DNA of 64,000 nucleotides from Nocardia speluncae NBRC 108251 (GCF_001613245.1 NZ_BDBZ01000007.1:248001-312000); one strand, 5' to 3'. Shown: positions 1 to 8,232, counted from the first letter of the stretch. The notes: generated by a model from the letters alone, not told the origin. Numbers and translations are program-made.

Positions 1-216
1 CGTGCCGCCCGCGATCTGGACGGCCGCCGTCACCTTGACCAGCGTATCCGGGTCGGCGGGAAGCGACGATGCGATATTCGACGGCAGTGATTCCTGCCCC
101 TTCACCACCAGGTTCGACGCTTCCTGTACCCGTGATTGCGGATGCATCAGGGTTTCGACGCCGTTCGCGACGAACGTACTCGCCAGCAGCGGCCGGGCAA
201 GCCGACGTATCAGCAT
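1..216 (-). CDS. DoxX-family membrane protein, N-terminal part (3' end beyond left edge)
   Basis: Partial gene: the minus-strand frame is open from an ATG at 216 to the window edge (72 codons) and has no stop. It begins MLIRRLARPLLAS followed by a short hydrophobic stretch and an ANGVETLMHP-like segment, which is how actinobacterial DoxX-family integral membrane proteins usually start. DoxX proteins are small four-helix membrane proteins; some act with superoxide dismutase in mycobacteria, many have no known role. I chose ATG 216 because AGGAAAGG lies about 10 bases upstream; an in-frame ATG at 225 is almost on top of that ribosome site. Only the first helix is visible, so the family call rests on the N-terminal pattern. 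Confidence 0.65.
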   Translation of the reverse strand, partial: MLIRRLARPLLASTFVANGVETLMHPQSRVQEASNLVVKGQESLPSNIASSLPADPDTLVKVTAAVQIAGGT

Positions 217-683
217 GGTATGCATCCCTTTCCTCGGTGTATCGCATCTGTCACAGCCGGAAACCAGGGGAGGTTGCCCAGCGTACTGGCGATCTACCCG
301 GCATTCGGTGCGGGAAACAGGGTGGCCACGTGCGTGTCGCGGGGTGCGGTCCCCTGGAGATCCGGCGCCGAGGTGGTGTGGTCGACGTCACATACGCGGC
401 CCGCTACCGGACGTGGTGTCCGGATGATTCCGGAATCGCCTGGTGCGCTGTGAGTTTCCGAGAGTGCGATTCGGCCGGGCCGGAGGGGGCCCCGGATACC
501 TGTCCGACACCTGGATGCCGGCTCCGGCGCAACTGTCTACCCTCGGGACCAGCGCAATCGCCGTTGCGGTCGCGGCACACCGGTCGGCGCGCCGCAGGGG
601 ACACGCTGTCGCCGGGTATAGCCGGCCGCCGGGGAGCGACCACATCCGGAAACCATTTCTGTGATCGGAAGGACGCACCACAA
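217..683. other. 467-bp divergent intergenic region
   Basis: Non-coding region between the leftward DoxX-like gene and the rightward Acg-like gene, so it should hold both promoters. Open frames cross it but none has a ribosome site or recognisable product. A GGGGTGCGGTCCCC sequence at 341-354 loosely resembles the DosR box that controls acg genes in mycobacteria, but its two halves do not match well. Nothing else was recognised. Confidence 0.4.
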
Positions 684-1652
684 ATGTTCGCCGCGACCCC
701 GGATCGTGAGGCCATCGATATCGCCCTCGGTCTCGCCGTCCGAGCTCCGTCCGTCCACAACACCCAGCCGTGGCGGTGGCGGCTGACTCCCGCCGGGATC
801 CAGCTCTTCGCCGATCCCACTCGCCACTTGACCGCCACCGATCCCTACCGGCGGGCCCTGGTTATCAGCTGCGGCGCAGCGCTGCACCATCTGCGGACAG
901 CCCTGGCCGCGCTCAGCTGGGCGACCAGTGTGGAGTACTGCCCGGATCCCGCCGATGCCGATCTCCTCGCCACGGTGCATACCGCCCGGCAACGTCCTTC
1001 CAGCGCCCAGATCGAGCAGGCCGCCGCTATCCTCCTGCGGCGCACCGACCGCCGCCGCTACCTGCCCCGCCCGATTCCCACCGGGCATATCCGCGCACTC
1101 GCCGGCCAGGTATCCGCCTATGGCGCCGCGGTCCGGCAGGTCCCGGATCCGCTTCTTCCACGTCTGGCCGAACCCATGCGCCACGCCGCCGAACTACACG
1201 GCGCCGACCCCGGCTATCAGGCGGAGATCGCCCGCTGGAGCGGTGCGGGCCGCGCTGCCGACGGCGTTCCTTCCCGTAATGCCCCCGCACCCCGCCCGAC
1301 CGGCGAAATCCCGGTGCGCAGTTTCGCCGAGCCTGCGCTCCCGGACCCCGCCGACGCGCCCGACGGGGCCCAATGGCTGGTCCTGGGCACCCCGTATGAC
1401 GATCGCCGCGCCCAGTTGCGTGCCGGCGAAGCAATCAGCGCACTGCTGCTGACCGCGACCGGATTCGGCCTGGCGACGAGTCTGCAGACCGAACCCCTCG
1501 GCATGCCCGACTTCCGTCGGGCGATCCGCACCGGCCTCCTGTACGACTGCGCCTACCCGCAGGCTATGGTCCGCGTCGGATGGGCTGCCGGCAGTTCCGC
1601 ACCCCTGGCCGAAACCCCTCGCCGCCCGGTGGCGGACGTCATGGCCGCCTGA
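684..1652 (+). CDS. Acg-family FMN-binding nitroreductase-like protein
   Basis: Protein of 322 residues related to Acg (Rv2031c neighbour Rv2032) of Mycobacterium tuberculosis, a nitroreductase-fold family with two tandem half-domains that binds and may store FMN. Visible signatures are SVHNTQPW at residues 23-30, DPYRRALVISCGAALHHL at 53-70, an RRTDRR stretch near residue 120 and an AISALLLTATGFGLAT segment toward the C-terminus. The open frame extends upstream to 69, but ATG 684 is chosen because GGAAGGA sits 10 bases before it and family similarity starts there. Family members are commonly induced by hypoxia or nitric oxide; no convincing DosR box was found here. Single gene, 155 bp before the polymerase gene. 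Confidence 0.85.
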   Translation: MFAATPDREAIDIALGLAVRAPSVHNTQPWRWRLTPAGIQLFADPTRHLTATDPYRRALVISCGAALHHLRTALAALSWATSVEYCPDPADADLLATVHTARQRPSSAQIEQAAAILLRRTDRRRYLPRPIPTGHIRALAGQVSAYGAAVRQVPDPLLPRLAEPMRHAAELHGADPGYQAEIARWSGAGRAADGVPSRNAPAPRPTGEIPVRSFAEPALPDPADAPDGAQWLVLGTPYDDRRAQLRAGEAISALLLTATGFGLATSLQTEPLGMPDFRRAIRTGLLYDCAYPQAMVRVGWAAGSSAPLAETPRRPVADVMAA

Positions 1653-1695
1653 CCGGCCATCCGCTTTCGTCGGCCGCTGGTGCCACGGCGACGCC

Positions 1696-1710
1696 GCCGA
1701 CGCTGTCGGC
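1696..1710 (+). terminator. weak hairpin after the Acg-like gene
   Basis: GCCGAC and GTCGGC form a 6-bp stem with a 3-base loop, 44 bases after the stop codon. No T-run follows. It may end transcription of the preceding gene; the stem is short, so confidence is low. Confidence 0.25.
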
Positions 1711-1807
1711 ATATCTGTGCCGATACCTGGATATGCGCATTCAACCATTGATTCGTATGCGGTGAACTACTGCCGAAATTGTCGGACGCTGGTGCCAAAC
1801 TCGTGCG

Positions 1808-3469
1808 GTGAGGTGGGCAGTGGCGGACACGGGTGATGGTGGTGCAATTCTGTGTCCGCTCGGTCCGGATGGCCGGCCTGCGGGAGCGGTGGTTCACGAG
1901 CCTTCACTCGCCGAAGCGGTGCGTACGCGCCCCGAGGTCGAGAGGTGGGTGTGGCGTTCCACTGCCGGTATCTACCGATCGCTGCTGGCGGCGGATGTGC
2001 GGGTCGAGCGTTGTTACGACGTGGAGGCCGCGGAAGCATTGCTGATCGGGTACGAGGAGGGGCAGGCCGGCCAGGCCCGGTCCTTGGCGGCCGCGTGGGC
2101 TCGCTTGCGCGGCTTGCCCGTGCCGCCCGATGCCCCGGCGCGGGCTGCCGAGCTCCAGCCGTTGCTGTTCGAATCGGGCCCGGTGCCGCTGCCCGCCGGA
2201 ACGGACGAATTCACCGCCCTGCTCGAGGTTTACGTGGGCCAGCTCGCCCGGACGGCGGCCACCGGGCATCCGGAGCGGATGCGGTTGCTGCTGGCCGCGG
2301 AATCGGCGGGCATGCTGGTCGCGGCGGAGATGTCGCGGTCCGGCATCCCGTGGCGCGCCGATATCCACCGCGAACTGCTGGCCACACTCCTGGGGGAACG
2401 TTATCCGGGAGGGTCGCAACCCCGCCGGATGGCGGAACTGGCCGACGAAGTATCGCGGGCATTCGGGGCCAGGGTCCGCCCGGATCTGCCCAACGACATC
2501 ATCAGGGCCTTCGCCCGCGCCGGAATCGAGTTGACCTCCACCCGCAAATGGGAGCTGCAACGAGTGGAACATCCGGCGGTGGAACCGCTACTGGCCTATA
2601 AGGCCCTGTACCGGCTCTACACAGCCCACGGTTGGTCCTGGCTGGAACAGTGGGTCCACGGGGGACGCTTCCGTCCCGAATACCTCCCCGGCGGCACGGT
2701 TTCCGGTCGCTGGACCACCAACGGCGGTGGTGCCTTGCAGATTCCGAAGGTGATCCGCCGGGCGATCCGCGCCGACCCGGGCTGGTGCCTGGTGGTCGCC
2801 GACGCCGACCAGCTGGAGCCGCGGATACTCGCCGCCGTCTCGCGCGATCCGGGGCTGATGCAGGCGGCCGGCCGGGTCGACGACCTGTACGCGGATCTCG
2901 CGAACCGTGGCTTCGGCGGTGACCGTGATCAAGCCAAACTTGCGCTACTGGGTGCCGTCTACGGCCAGACCTCCGGCGACGCCCTGACCCATCTGGCCGG
3001 TCTGCGGCGTCGTTATCCCGCGGCCGTGGCCTATGTCGACGATGCGGCGCGGGCCGGTGAAGAGGGCCGGCTGGTGCGTACCTGGCTGGGGCGGACGTGC
3101 CCGCCGGTTTCGGTCGAGACCCGGGATCGGCAGGACCTGCCGGTCGGCAGCGAGCGCGGCACCAGCTCGGCCGCGCGTGCTCGGGGCCGTTTCACCCGGA
3201 ACTTCGTGGTGCAGGGTAGCGCCGCCGAGTGGGCCCTGCTGGTTCTGGCGGGCCTACGTCATGCGATGAGCCGCGCCGGGCTCCGCGCCGAGCTCGTCTT
3301 CTTCCAGCACGACGAGGTGATCGTGCACTGCCCCCATGAGGAGGCGGCGGGGGTCGCCGAAATGATTGCCACCGCGGCCGATGCCGCGGGTCGGCTGACT
3401 TTCGGGTCTACACCGGTGCGGTTCCCCTTTTCGACGGCGGTGGTGGAGTGCTACGGGGAGGCCGGATAG
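1808..3469 (+). CDS. Family-A DNA polymerase (actinobacterial '3'-5' exonuclease/DNA polymerase' type)
   Basis: A 553-residue PolI-like polymerase, distinct from the roughly 900-residue PolA. The polymerase motifs are intact. Motif A is DADQLEPR at 332-339, giving the metal-binding Asp332. Motif B has Arg373, Lys377 and Tyr385 in the spacing of E. coli Pol I R754/K758/Y766. Motif C is the HDE at 501-503. The N-terminal 200 residues align only loosely with an exonuclease fold and I see no clear set of four acidic catalytic residues, so proofreading is doubtful. There is no 5'-nuclease domain. Actinobacteria usually carry this as a second Pol I-like enzyme whose role is not firmly established. 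The start is GTG with little Shine-Dalgarno sequence. Confidence 0.85.
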   Translation: MRWAVADTGDGGAILCPLGPDGRPAGAVVHEPSLAEAVRTRPEVERWVWRSTAGIYRSLLAADVRVERCYDVEAAEALLIGYEEGQAGQARSLAAAWARLRGLPVPPDAPARAAELQPLLFESGPVPLPAGTDEFTALLEVYVGQLARTAATGHPERMRLLLAAESAGMLVAAEMSRSGIPWRADIHRELLATLLGERYPGGSQPRRMAELADEVSRAFGARVRPDLPNDIIRAFARAGIELTSTRKWELQRVEHPAVEPLLAYKALYRLYTAHGWSWLEQWVHGGRFRPEYLPGGTVSGRWTTNGGGALQIPKVIRRAIRADPGWCLVVADADQLEPRILAAVSRDPGLMQAAGRVDDLYADLANRGFGGDRDQAKLALLGAVYGQTSGDALTHLAGLRRRYPAAVAYVDDAARAGEEGRLVRTWLGRTCPPVSVETRDRQDLPVGSERGTSSAARARGRFTRNFVVQGSAAEWALLVLAGLRHAMSRAGLRAELVFFQHDEVIVHCPHEEAAGVAEMIATAADAAGRLTFGSTPVRFPFSTAVVECYGEAG

Positions 3470-3498
3470 GGCTCGGCCGGCGCGTTGCGGCGGACCCG

Positions 3499-4026
3499 TT
3501 ATCCGGTGTTTCGCCCGTTCGGCGCTTCCAGCGTGTGCAGCAGGGTTCGCAGGAGGTCTTCGAGAGCCGTTTGCTCGCTTGCGGGGAGCCCGGAGAGTAG
3601 CCGCGTGACGTTGGCGGTGTGTGCGGTCATCGCCTCGTCCACCGTGGTGAAACCCTGTTCGGTCAGCCGGACGTGAAAACTGCGCCGATCGTTGGGGTCG
3701 AGGGTGCGTTCGACGAGGCCGGAGGCAACCAGCCGGTCGATCCGGTTGGTCATCCCTGCCCTGGTGAGCAGCAGGGCAGCCGAGAGCTGTGAGGGGGTGA
3801 GGGTGTAGGGCTCGCCCGCCCGGCGCAGGGTCGCGAGAACATCGAATTCGCCGCGCTGGAGTCCGAATCCGGTGAATACTCGTTCCTGCGCCGGGCGCAG
3901 GAGCAGAGCGGCCCGGCCGAGGCGTCCGGCGATACCGATCGCCGTGAGATCGAGGTCCGGGCGTTCGCGCGTCCAAGCCGCCACGACGGCGTCGACGGAG
4001 TCGGGGTCTGAGGTGTTCTCACTCAT
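3499..4026 (-). CDS. MarR-family transcriptional regulator
   Basis: 175-residue winged-helix regulator. The central segment has the MarR pattern: a TLTPSQLSAALLLTRAGMTNRIDRL helix-turn-helix (given here only as a landmark, roughly residues 75-98) followed by GLVERTLDPNDRRSFHVRLT, the beta-wing with its conserved D-x-R. MarR proteins are dimers that usually repress a divergent gene and themselves, and lose DNA affinity on ligand binding or thiol oxidation. Here the gene is divergent from the DUF1801 gene and an inverted repeat at 4051-4068 lies 25 bp upstream of the start, so autoregulation and control of the neighbour are likely. It converges on the polymerase gene with 29 bp between stops. 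Confidence 0.85.
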   Translation of the reverse strand: MSENTSDPDSVDAVVAAWTRERPDLDLTAIGIAGRLGRAALLLRPAQERVFTGFGLQRGEFDVLATLRRAGEPYTLTPSQLSAALLLTRAGMTNRIDRLVASGLVERTLDPNDRRSFHVRLTEQGFTTVDEAMTAHTANVTRLLSGLPASEQTALEDLLRTLLHTLEAPNGRNTG

Positions 4027-4050
4027 GCCTCCACTCTATTCACTGATTGA

Positions 4051-4068
4051 TAGTTTGACATCTAACTA
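4051..4068. promoter_or_regulatory. MarR-type operator TAGTT-N8-AACTA
   Basis: An 18-bp pseudo-palindrome, TAGTT at 4051-4055 and AACTA at 4064-4068, with TTGACATC-like AT-rich core. It lies in the 133-bp gap between the MarR gene and the DUF1801 gene. Size, symmetry and position fit a MarR dimer site controlling both genes. No binding data are available. Confidence 0.6.
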
Positions 4069-4159
4069 CCGGTGGGCGATCATATTTGCCTGCTGTGTCA
4101 TCGCGCCGGCCATCCCACCGTCGGCGTGGACAATCACATCGAATCCCGAGGAGCACCCC

Positions 4160-4504
4160 GTGAACGACGAAGTAACCCGATACATCGACAAGTTGCCGGC
4201 GTGGCAGATCGACGTGTGCCGGCAGCTGCGTGCCATGGTCCACAAGACGATCCCCGGCGCCGAAGAGCAGATTCAATACGGCAAACCGCATTTCTCGAAG
4301 AACGGGCAGCATGCGGCATTGATCCACGCGGCCAAGACCAAGGTGTCGTTCATGGTGTTCAACGCCTCGGAAATCGAGCCGATCAAGGGAGTGCTCAGGT
4401 CGATGGGCAACGGGGAGCGCAAAACTGCCGATATCGTCGAGGGTCAGGATATCGACTACGATCTGCTCGCCGAGTTCGTGGCGAAGGCGAGTAGCAGCCT
4501 CTGA
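4160..4504 (+). CDS. DUF1801 (YdhG-like) small protein
   Basis: 114-residue protein with the DUF1801 pattern: RYIDKLPAWQ near residue 6, a VHKTIPGAEEQIQYGKPHF stretch around residues 27-45, and a C-terminal AEFVAKASSSL helix. These small iron-chaperone-fold proteins are widespread and mostly uncharacterised; they are often linked to small regulators. The start is GTG 4160, preceded by CGAGGAG with 6-base spacing; the longer open frame back to 3872 runs through the divergent MarR gene and is rejected. The MarR-type repeat at 4051-4068 is 92 bp upstream, suggesting this gene is the regulator's target. The function of this protein is unknown. Confidence 0.8.
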   Translation: MNDEVTRYIDKLPAWQIDVCRQLRAMVHKTIPGAEEQIQYGKPHFSKNGQHAALIHAAKTKVSFMVFNASEIEPIKGVLRSMGNGERKTADIVEGQDIDYDLLAEFVAKASSSL

Positions 4505-4543
4505 GTGGCCTGCCGCCGGATGAGACACTCCGCCGAAGGCTCG

Positions 4544-4577
4544 ACGCCGTTCGGGTGACATGGTCCCGGAACGGCGT
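4544..4577 (+). terminator. hairpin after the DUF1801 gene
   Basis: ACGCCGTTC (4544-4552) pairs exactly with GAACGGCGT (4569-4577) and the loop contains a further GGG/CCC pairing. It starts 40 bases after the stop codon. No strong T-run follows, as usual in high-GC actinobacteria. Confidence 0.5.
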
Positions 4578-4778
4578 TCGAGCTCGACGCAACCAGCCGG
4601 AACCCTCGTGGGTGCCGTCGGCGGCAGGTGGTGGGGAGCGCGATTAGTCTGAGTGGTGCCTCGCCGGAGAGAGCGGTTCCCGCCCCGTGCGTGCCACGCC
4701 GGGGCCGCGCGGGTGCTGCGGCGTTCGTAACCCGGTGGGCCGACCGGAACAGCCGACCTCACCGAGGAGCGCATAGCA

Positions 4779-5864
4779 ATGAGCAGGCAGTCGGGGCTGT
4801 GCAGCCCGGGCGACAGTGATGACTGGACGACCCCGCGCGTCGTCGAGTTTCTGGGGGTCAGCCGGCAGGCGGTGAACAAGAGGCTGCACGGACGCACAAT
4901 CCTCGGGTATCGGGACGGGCGCCGGACACGTTTCCCGGCATGGCAGTTCGATCGCGCCGCTGCCGAAGTGCGCCCTGAAGTGACCGAACTGCTGAAAGTT
5001 CTCGGCGAGGGTTTCGAACCCGCCGAGGTGTCGCGGTGGACCGGCACGGTCATACCGGAGTTGAACGCTACTCCGGCGCAGCTTCTCCTGTCCGAGACGA
5101 CGAAATCGGACGCCCTCCGGCTGGCAGCCGAACGACGTCGAGCGGGAACTCTGGTCGCCGATGCCGGGGAACCTGTGGGTGGGCATCAGGAAGCAAGTTC
5201 GCGGGGGCGGTTCTTCGAACGGGTTCGCACGGAGCTCGCATCACAGGAGCCGGACTCGCAATTGGCGATCCTGCTCGCGGCGGCCGAACTGTTCGCCCAG
5301 CACGGCCCGGCCAAGGTGTCCCTGCGGTCGGTGGCCGCGGCTGCCGGTGTCCCTTACAGTCTCATTTACCGTTACTTCGGAACCAAGGACAATCTCCTGG
5401 CTGCCGCCATGGAATTGCTTGTCACCTACGGTGGACAGTCTCTCTACGAGGAGACGGATGCCTACTCGGCCATCGCGAATACGCTCGGTGCCGATTCGGG
5501 GCAATGGAGCAAGGCGGTGACCTGGGCGATCCTGGACGAGGTCCCGCCCTCCCGGCTCTTCCGGCCGGGCCTTCGTTCGGGTGGTTACCGCACACAGATC
5601 GAGAAATTGTGGGAGAGCCCCGAGCCGCCCCGGGTGCGGGAGAACTTCGATCCGCGAGTCCTGTCGTCGCTGATTCAGTTGGTGATCGGCACCTGGGAAA
5701 CGTTCGAGCCCTATCTCAGCATTCTGCTGGGGGAGGATGCTCCTGAGTCTGCGTCCCAGCACGAAGAAGTGATCGAACTCCTCCAACTGCTCGCATGGGC
5801 CGCGCGACCCGGACGGGCAGACGCTCCGGCGCCGGCACAACATCTGACGGCGCCGGACGTCTGA
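4779..5864 (+). CDS. TetR-family regulator with N-terminal antitoxin-like (Xre/MbcA/ParS-type) region
   Basis: 361 residues, about 160 longer than a normal TetR protein. Residues 15-60 (WTTPRVVEFLGVSRQAVNKR, then RDGRRTRFPAWQFD) and 65-118 (LLKVLGEGFEPAEVSRW, then TPAQLL) follow the layout of DUF2384/MbcA-type antitoxins: a helix-turn-helix, a 'rFPrWQF' strand, and a toxin-binding-like helical domain. A TetR N-terminal domain follows from about residue 160 (AAELFAQHGPAKVSLRSVAAAAGV, SLIYRYFGTKDNLLAA in two parts) and then the ligand-binding domain. So the protein has two potential DNA-binding modules. ATG 4779 has GAGGAG 9 bases upstream. No toxin gene is adjacent. Its ligand and targets are unknown; it may serve the catabolic genes downstream. 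Confidence 0.8.
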   Translation: MSRQSGLCSPGDSDDWTTPRVVEFLGVSRQAVNKRLHGRTILGYRDGRRTRFPAWQFDRAAAEVRPEVTELLKVLGEGFEPAEVSRWTGTVIPELNATPAQLLLSETTKSDALRLAAERRRAGTLVADAGEPVGGHQEASSRGRFFERVRTELASQEPDSQLAILLAAAELFAQHGPAKVSLRSVAAAAGVPYSLIYRYFGTKDNLLAAAMELLVTYGGQSLYEETDAYSAIANTLGADSGQWSKAVTWAILDEVPPSRLFRPGLRSGGYRTQIEKLWESPEPPRVRENFDPRVLSSLIQLVIGTWETFEPYLSILLGEDAPESASQHEEVIELLQLLAWAARPGRADAPAPAQHLTAPDV

Positions 5865-5906
5865 CCAGCGGTACACCCGGTGTGCGCTGATCTGCGGACT
5901 GGGCGC

Positions 5907-6461
5907 TCAGCTTCCCGCGGCGGCCCGGGTGTTTTCGAAGAGCGTCGTGTATTCCTCGAGAAGGTCGGCAAGTAGCAGCCGGCGTTCGGGGGCCATGGGA
6001 ACGAGAGTCTCGCGCATGATATTCCGGCGTTCCACCATTACGTGAGTGATGGCTTCCTTACCCGCTGGAGTGCATCGCAGCAGGACGAAGCGCCGGTTGG
6101 TGGGATCTGTGTAGCGCTCGATGAGTTGCAGGTCGACCAGCGGGTTGACTGCGCGGGTGACGGTCGACGGGTCGAGTCCGAGCTGCGCGGCGAGCCGGTT
6201 CATGTGGATCTCACCTTCCTGTGCGACTGCTTCGAAGGCATCGATCTGGGCAGGGCCGAGCTCTCGGCCGTTGACCGTGTAGAGCTTGGACTGGATTCGC
6301 TCTCGTCGATTCGAGCGCAGGAAGCGCCGGGTCGCGTCGATCAGCCGGTCCCCGAGCATCTCGAATGCGGCGTCCGACTGTGCGGCGGTCCAAGTTCGGG
6401 TCGCGGCTCCGTCCTGGTTCTGACCGGGCTGGTCGTTACTGGGTTGAACGGGCACGCTCAT
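5907..6461 (-). CDS. MarR-family regulator, candidate repressor of the CAANNNTTG regulon
   Basis: 184 residues. Residues 80-140 carry the winged helix: EIHMNRLAAQLGLDPSTVTR then LVDLQLIERYTDPTNRR, the wing containing the typical D-x-x-N-R-R. The N-terminal 30 residues are polar and variable. It is divergent from the MHS transporter, and the 229-bp gap holds three CAANNNTTG motifs (6526-6566), the same array found before the aldolase operon; this makes it the best candidate for the regulator of those sites. The ATG at 6461 is only 2 bases from AAGGAG; a GTG two codons later (6455) has a better 8-base spacing and could be the true start. The effector is unknown; a CoA thioester or free acid would fit the targets. 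Confidence 0.85.
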   Translation of the reverse strand: MSVPVQPSNDQPGQNQDGAATRTWTAAQSDAAFEMLGDRLIDATRRFLRSNRRERIQSKLYTVNGRELGPAQIDAFEAVAQEGEIHMNRLAAQLGLDPSTVTRAVNPLVDLQLIERYTDPTNRRFVLLRCTPAGKEAITHVMVERRNIMRETLVPMAPERRLLLADLLEEYTTLFENTRAAAGS

Positions 6462-6525
6462 ATCTCCTTCGGATGGTTGTTTGCCTGTGTACGCAGGCTT
6501 GAACCCTCACATAATAGCCTCTCTG

Positions 6526-6566
6526 CAACTCTTGGTAATTACAAGGCTTGTGGTAAGCAATTGTTG
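6526..6566. promoter_or_regulatory. operator array: three CAANNNTTG repeats at 16-bp spacing, overlapping a promoter
   Basis: CAACTCTTG (6526-6534), CAAGGCTTG (6542-6550) and CAATTGTTG (6558-6566) are spaced exactly 16 bp apart and together make a 41-bp symmetric element. The middle copy is embedded in ACAAGGCTTGT. A promoter is suggested by TTGTGG (6548-6553) and TAGTCT (6572-6577), 18 bases apart, so a bound protein would cover the -35 region. The same arrangement occurs at 28011-28051. It can serve both the MHS gene and the divergent MarR gene. Confidence 0.7.
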
Positions 6567-6690
6567 ATTGTTAGTCTCCTCACACCGCGTTCGAACCAAG
6601 CGGTGGATTGTGTGGCGGTTCCTCTCCGCCGATCACTCCTTGATCTTCCGTCGGTGCCCTTACGGGGGCACCGCATCATGCAGGAGCGCC

Positions 6691-8046
6691 ATGACCACAT
6701 CTGATATCGCAGAGCCATCCCGCGAAACCGTGCGCAGAGCATCTCTGGCGGGTTTCCTCGGGACAGCGGTGGAGGCTTACGATTTCATCGTCTTCACCTA
6801 CATCATCGTCTACCTGGCGCCGCTGTTCTTCCCCGACGACGACCCGGTCACCGGGGTCCTGAACTCACTACTGGTCCTGGGGACCGGCTTCCTCGCCCGG
6901 CCGATCGGCGGGATCGTCTTCGGCCGTATCGGCGACCGGCGCGGTCGGCGATTCACTCTTATTCTGACGATCACCGGAATGGGCGCGGTGACCGCATTGA
7001 TGGGCGCATTGCCGACCCATGCGACCGTCGGAACCCTGGCGCCGGTCCTGCTCGTCCTCACCCGGCTCCTCCAGGGATTCTTCGCGGGCGGTGAGCAGAT
7101 AGGTTCGGCCACGTTCGTCACCGAACATGCCTCGGTCGCCAACCACGGCTTCCTGAGCGCGATGACCCCGATGGGGTTCGGCATGGGCACAGCGTTGGCG
7201 CCGGGTGCCGTCGCCCTCACTACGATGCTGACCTCGGAAGAGACAATGGCCGACTGGGGTTGGCGTATCCCACTGCTGCTGTCGATACCGCTCATGGCCT
7301 ACACCCTGTATCTGCGGACCCGGTTGGAGGAGTCGCCCGGCTTCCGCAGGCTCGCCGACAGTCACGAAGTCCCGACCGCTCCGGTACGTGCGCTGTTCCG
7401 GGGCCACACTCGGAACCTGCTCAAGGTGACTGCGCTCAGTGTTTCGGTACTGGCGATCGGCTATATCATGCCGGCCTACATGCCACTGTTCATGCAGCAG
7501 CAGGTCGGTATGGCGGCCGGGGTCACCGCGGGAATCGCCACCTTCGCCTCCGCCTGTTCCATCGCGATCGGATTCGGTGCGGGTCTGTTGATCGACAAGT
7601 CCGACCGCAGGGTCACCATGGTGATCTTCCTCGGCGCACTGGCGCTCATCATGTTCCCGATCATGTACCTGATCAAGGCAACCGACGGCAATATCGTTGT
7701 CACCGCACTAGGTCAGATGCTGCTCATCGGGTTCGCCGGCGCGGCCGCGGTGCCGGTGTACGCCACGCTCACCGCGACCTTCCCCGCCGCGGTGCGATAC
7801 ACCGGCGCGGCAATAGGTTTCGGAGTCGGTTCGGCGCTGGGCGGTGGGCTCGGACCGTACCTTGCGGGCAAGTTCACCGAGATGACAGGTAACGCCTATG
7901 CGGCCGCCGGCGTGGTCGCGGCGGCAGCGGCCCTGGGCATCTCGGTCATCCTGACAATGCCGGGCCGCAGAATTGCCGGCGACGAACTCCACAAGGGCGA
8001 CAGCGGTGACCGCGAAACCGGCCGCGCGGCCACCGAGGTCGTATAG
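6691..8046 (+). CDS. MHS-family (metabolite:H+ symporter) major facilitator transporter
   Basis: 451-residue polytopic membrane protein predicted to have 12 helices. The family signatures are visible: an EAYDF motif in helix 1, GRIGDRRGRR at 78-87 (the A-like loop), and RLLQGFFAGGE at 125-135, which is typical of the MHS/ProP/shikimate-transporter branch. These proteins import small organic acids with protons. ATG 6691 is preceded by CAGGAG; the longer frame back to 6568 would run across the operator and is rejected. The gene lies alone behind the CAANNNTTG array and is followed by a strong terminator. Shared control with the aldolase operon suggests it imports a carboxylic acid handled by that pathway; the substrate itself is not predictable. 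Confidence 0.88.
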   Translation: MTTSDIAEPSRETVRRASLAGFLGTAVEAYDFIVFTYIIVYLAPLFFPDDDPVTGVLNSLLVLGTGFLARPIGGIVFGRIGDRRGRRFTLILTITGMGAVTALMGALPTHATVGTLAPVLLVLTRLLQGFFAGGEQIGSATFVTEHASVANHGFLSAMTPMGFGMGTALAPGAVALTTMLTSEETMADWGWRIPLLLSIPLMAYTLYLRTRLEESPGFRRLADSHEVPTAPVRALFRGHTRNLLKVTALSVSVLAIGYIMPAYMPLFMQQQVGMAAGVTAGIATFASACSIAIGFGAGLLIDKSDRRVTMVIFLGALALIMFPIMYLIKATDGNIVVTALGQMLLIGFAGAAAVPVYATLTATFPAAVRYTGAAIGFGVGSALGGGLGPYLAGKFTEMTGNAYAAAGVVAAAAALGISVILTMPGRRIAGDELHKGDSGDRETGRAATEVV

Positions 8047-8071
8047 CGGAGCCGGTGGATCGCATTAGAAT

Positions 8072-8104
8072 CGCCGTACCGGCCCCTGGTGGGCCGGTAC
8101 GGCG
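8072..8104 (+). terminator. strong terminator hairpin after the MHS transporter
   Basis: CGCCGTACCGGCCC (8072-8085) and GGGCCGGTACGGCG (8091-8104) form a perfect 14-bp stem with a 5-base loop, followed by TTGTCT. It starts 25 bases after the stop codon and separates the transporter from the convergent esterase gene. Confidence 0.85.
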
Positions 8105-8232
8105 TTGTCTCCCGAATTACCCGGCAGGCGAGTGGTGTGCAATAGTGCGCAGAGTCGCCGGCCGGGCGTGCGCTCGGGCGGGCCTGCCGCCGCGTGTGCT
8201 ACTCGACCGTCCCTGGCGCAGGGCGGCCGGGA

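Noticed and set aside
341..354. DosR-like box GGGGTGCGGTCCCC before the Acg-like gene
   Set aside because: The halves do not form the expected GGGACT...AGTCCC symmetry and it is 330 bp from the start, so I do not call it.
69..683. Upstream in-frame extension of the Acg-like protein to a 527-residue product
   Set aside because: The added 205 residues show no family similarity and cross the divergent DoxX-like gene; a good ribosome site precedes ATG 684.
4040..5053. 337-residue minus-strand open frame over the DUF1801 and TetR genes
   Set aside because: Antisense shadow in high-GC DNA: basic, repetitive composition, no ribosome site and it overlaps two well-supported genes.
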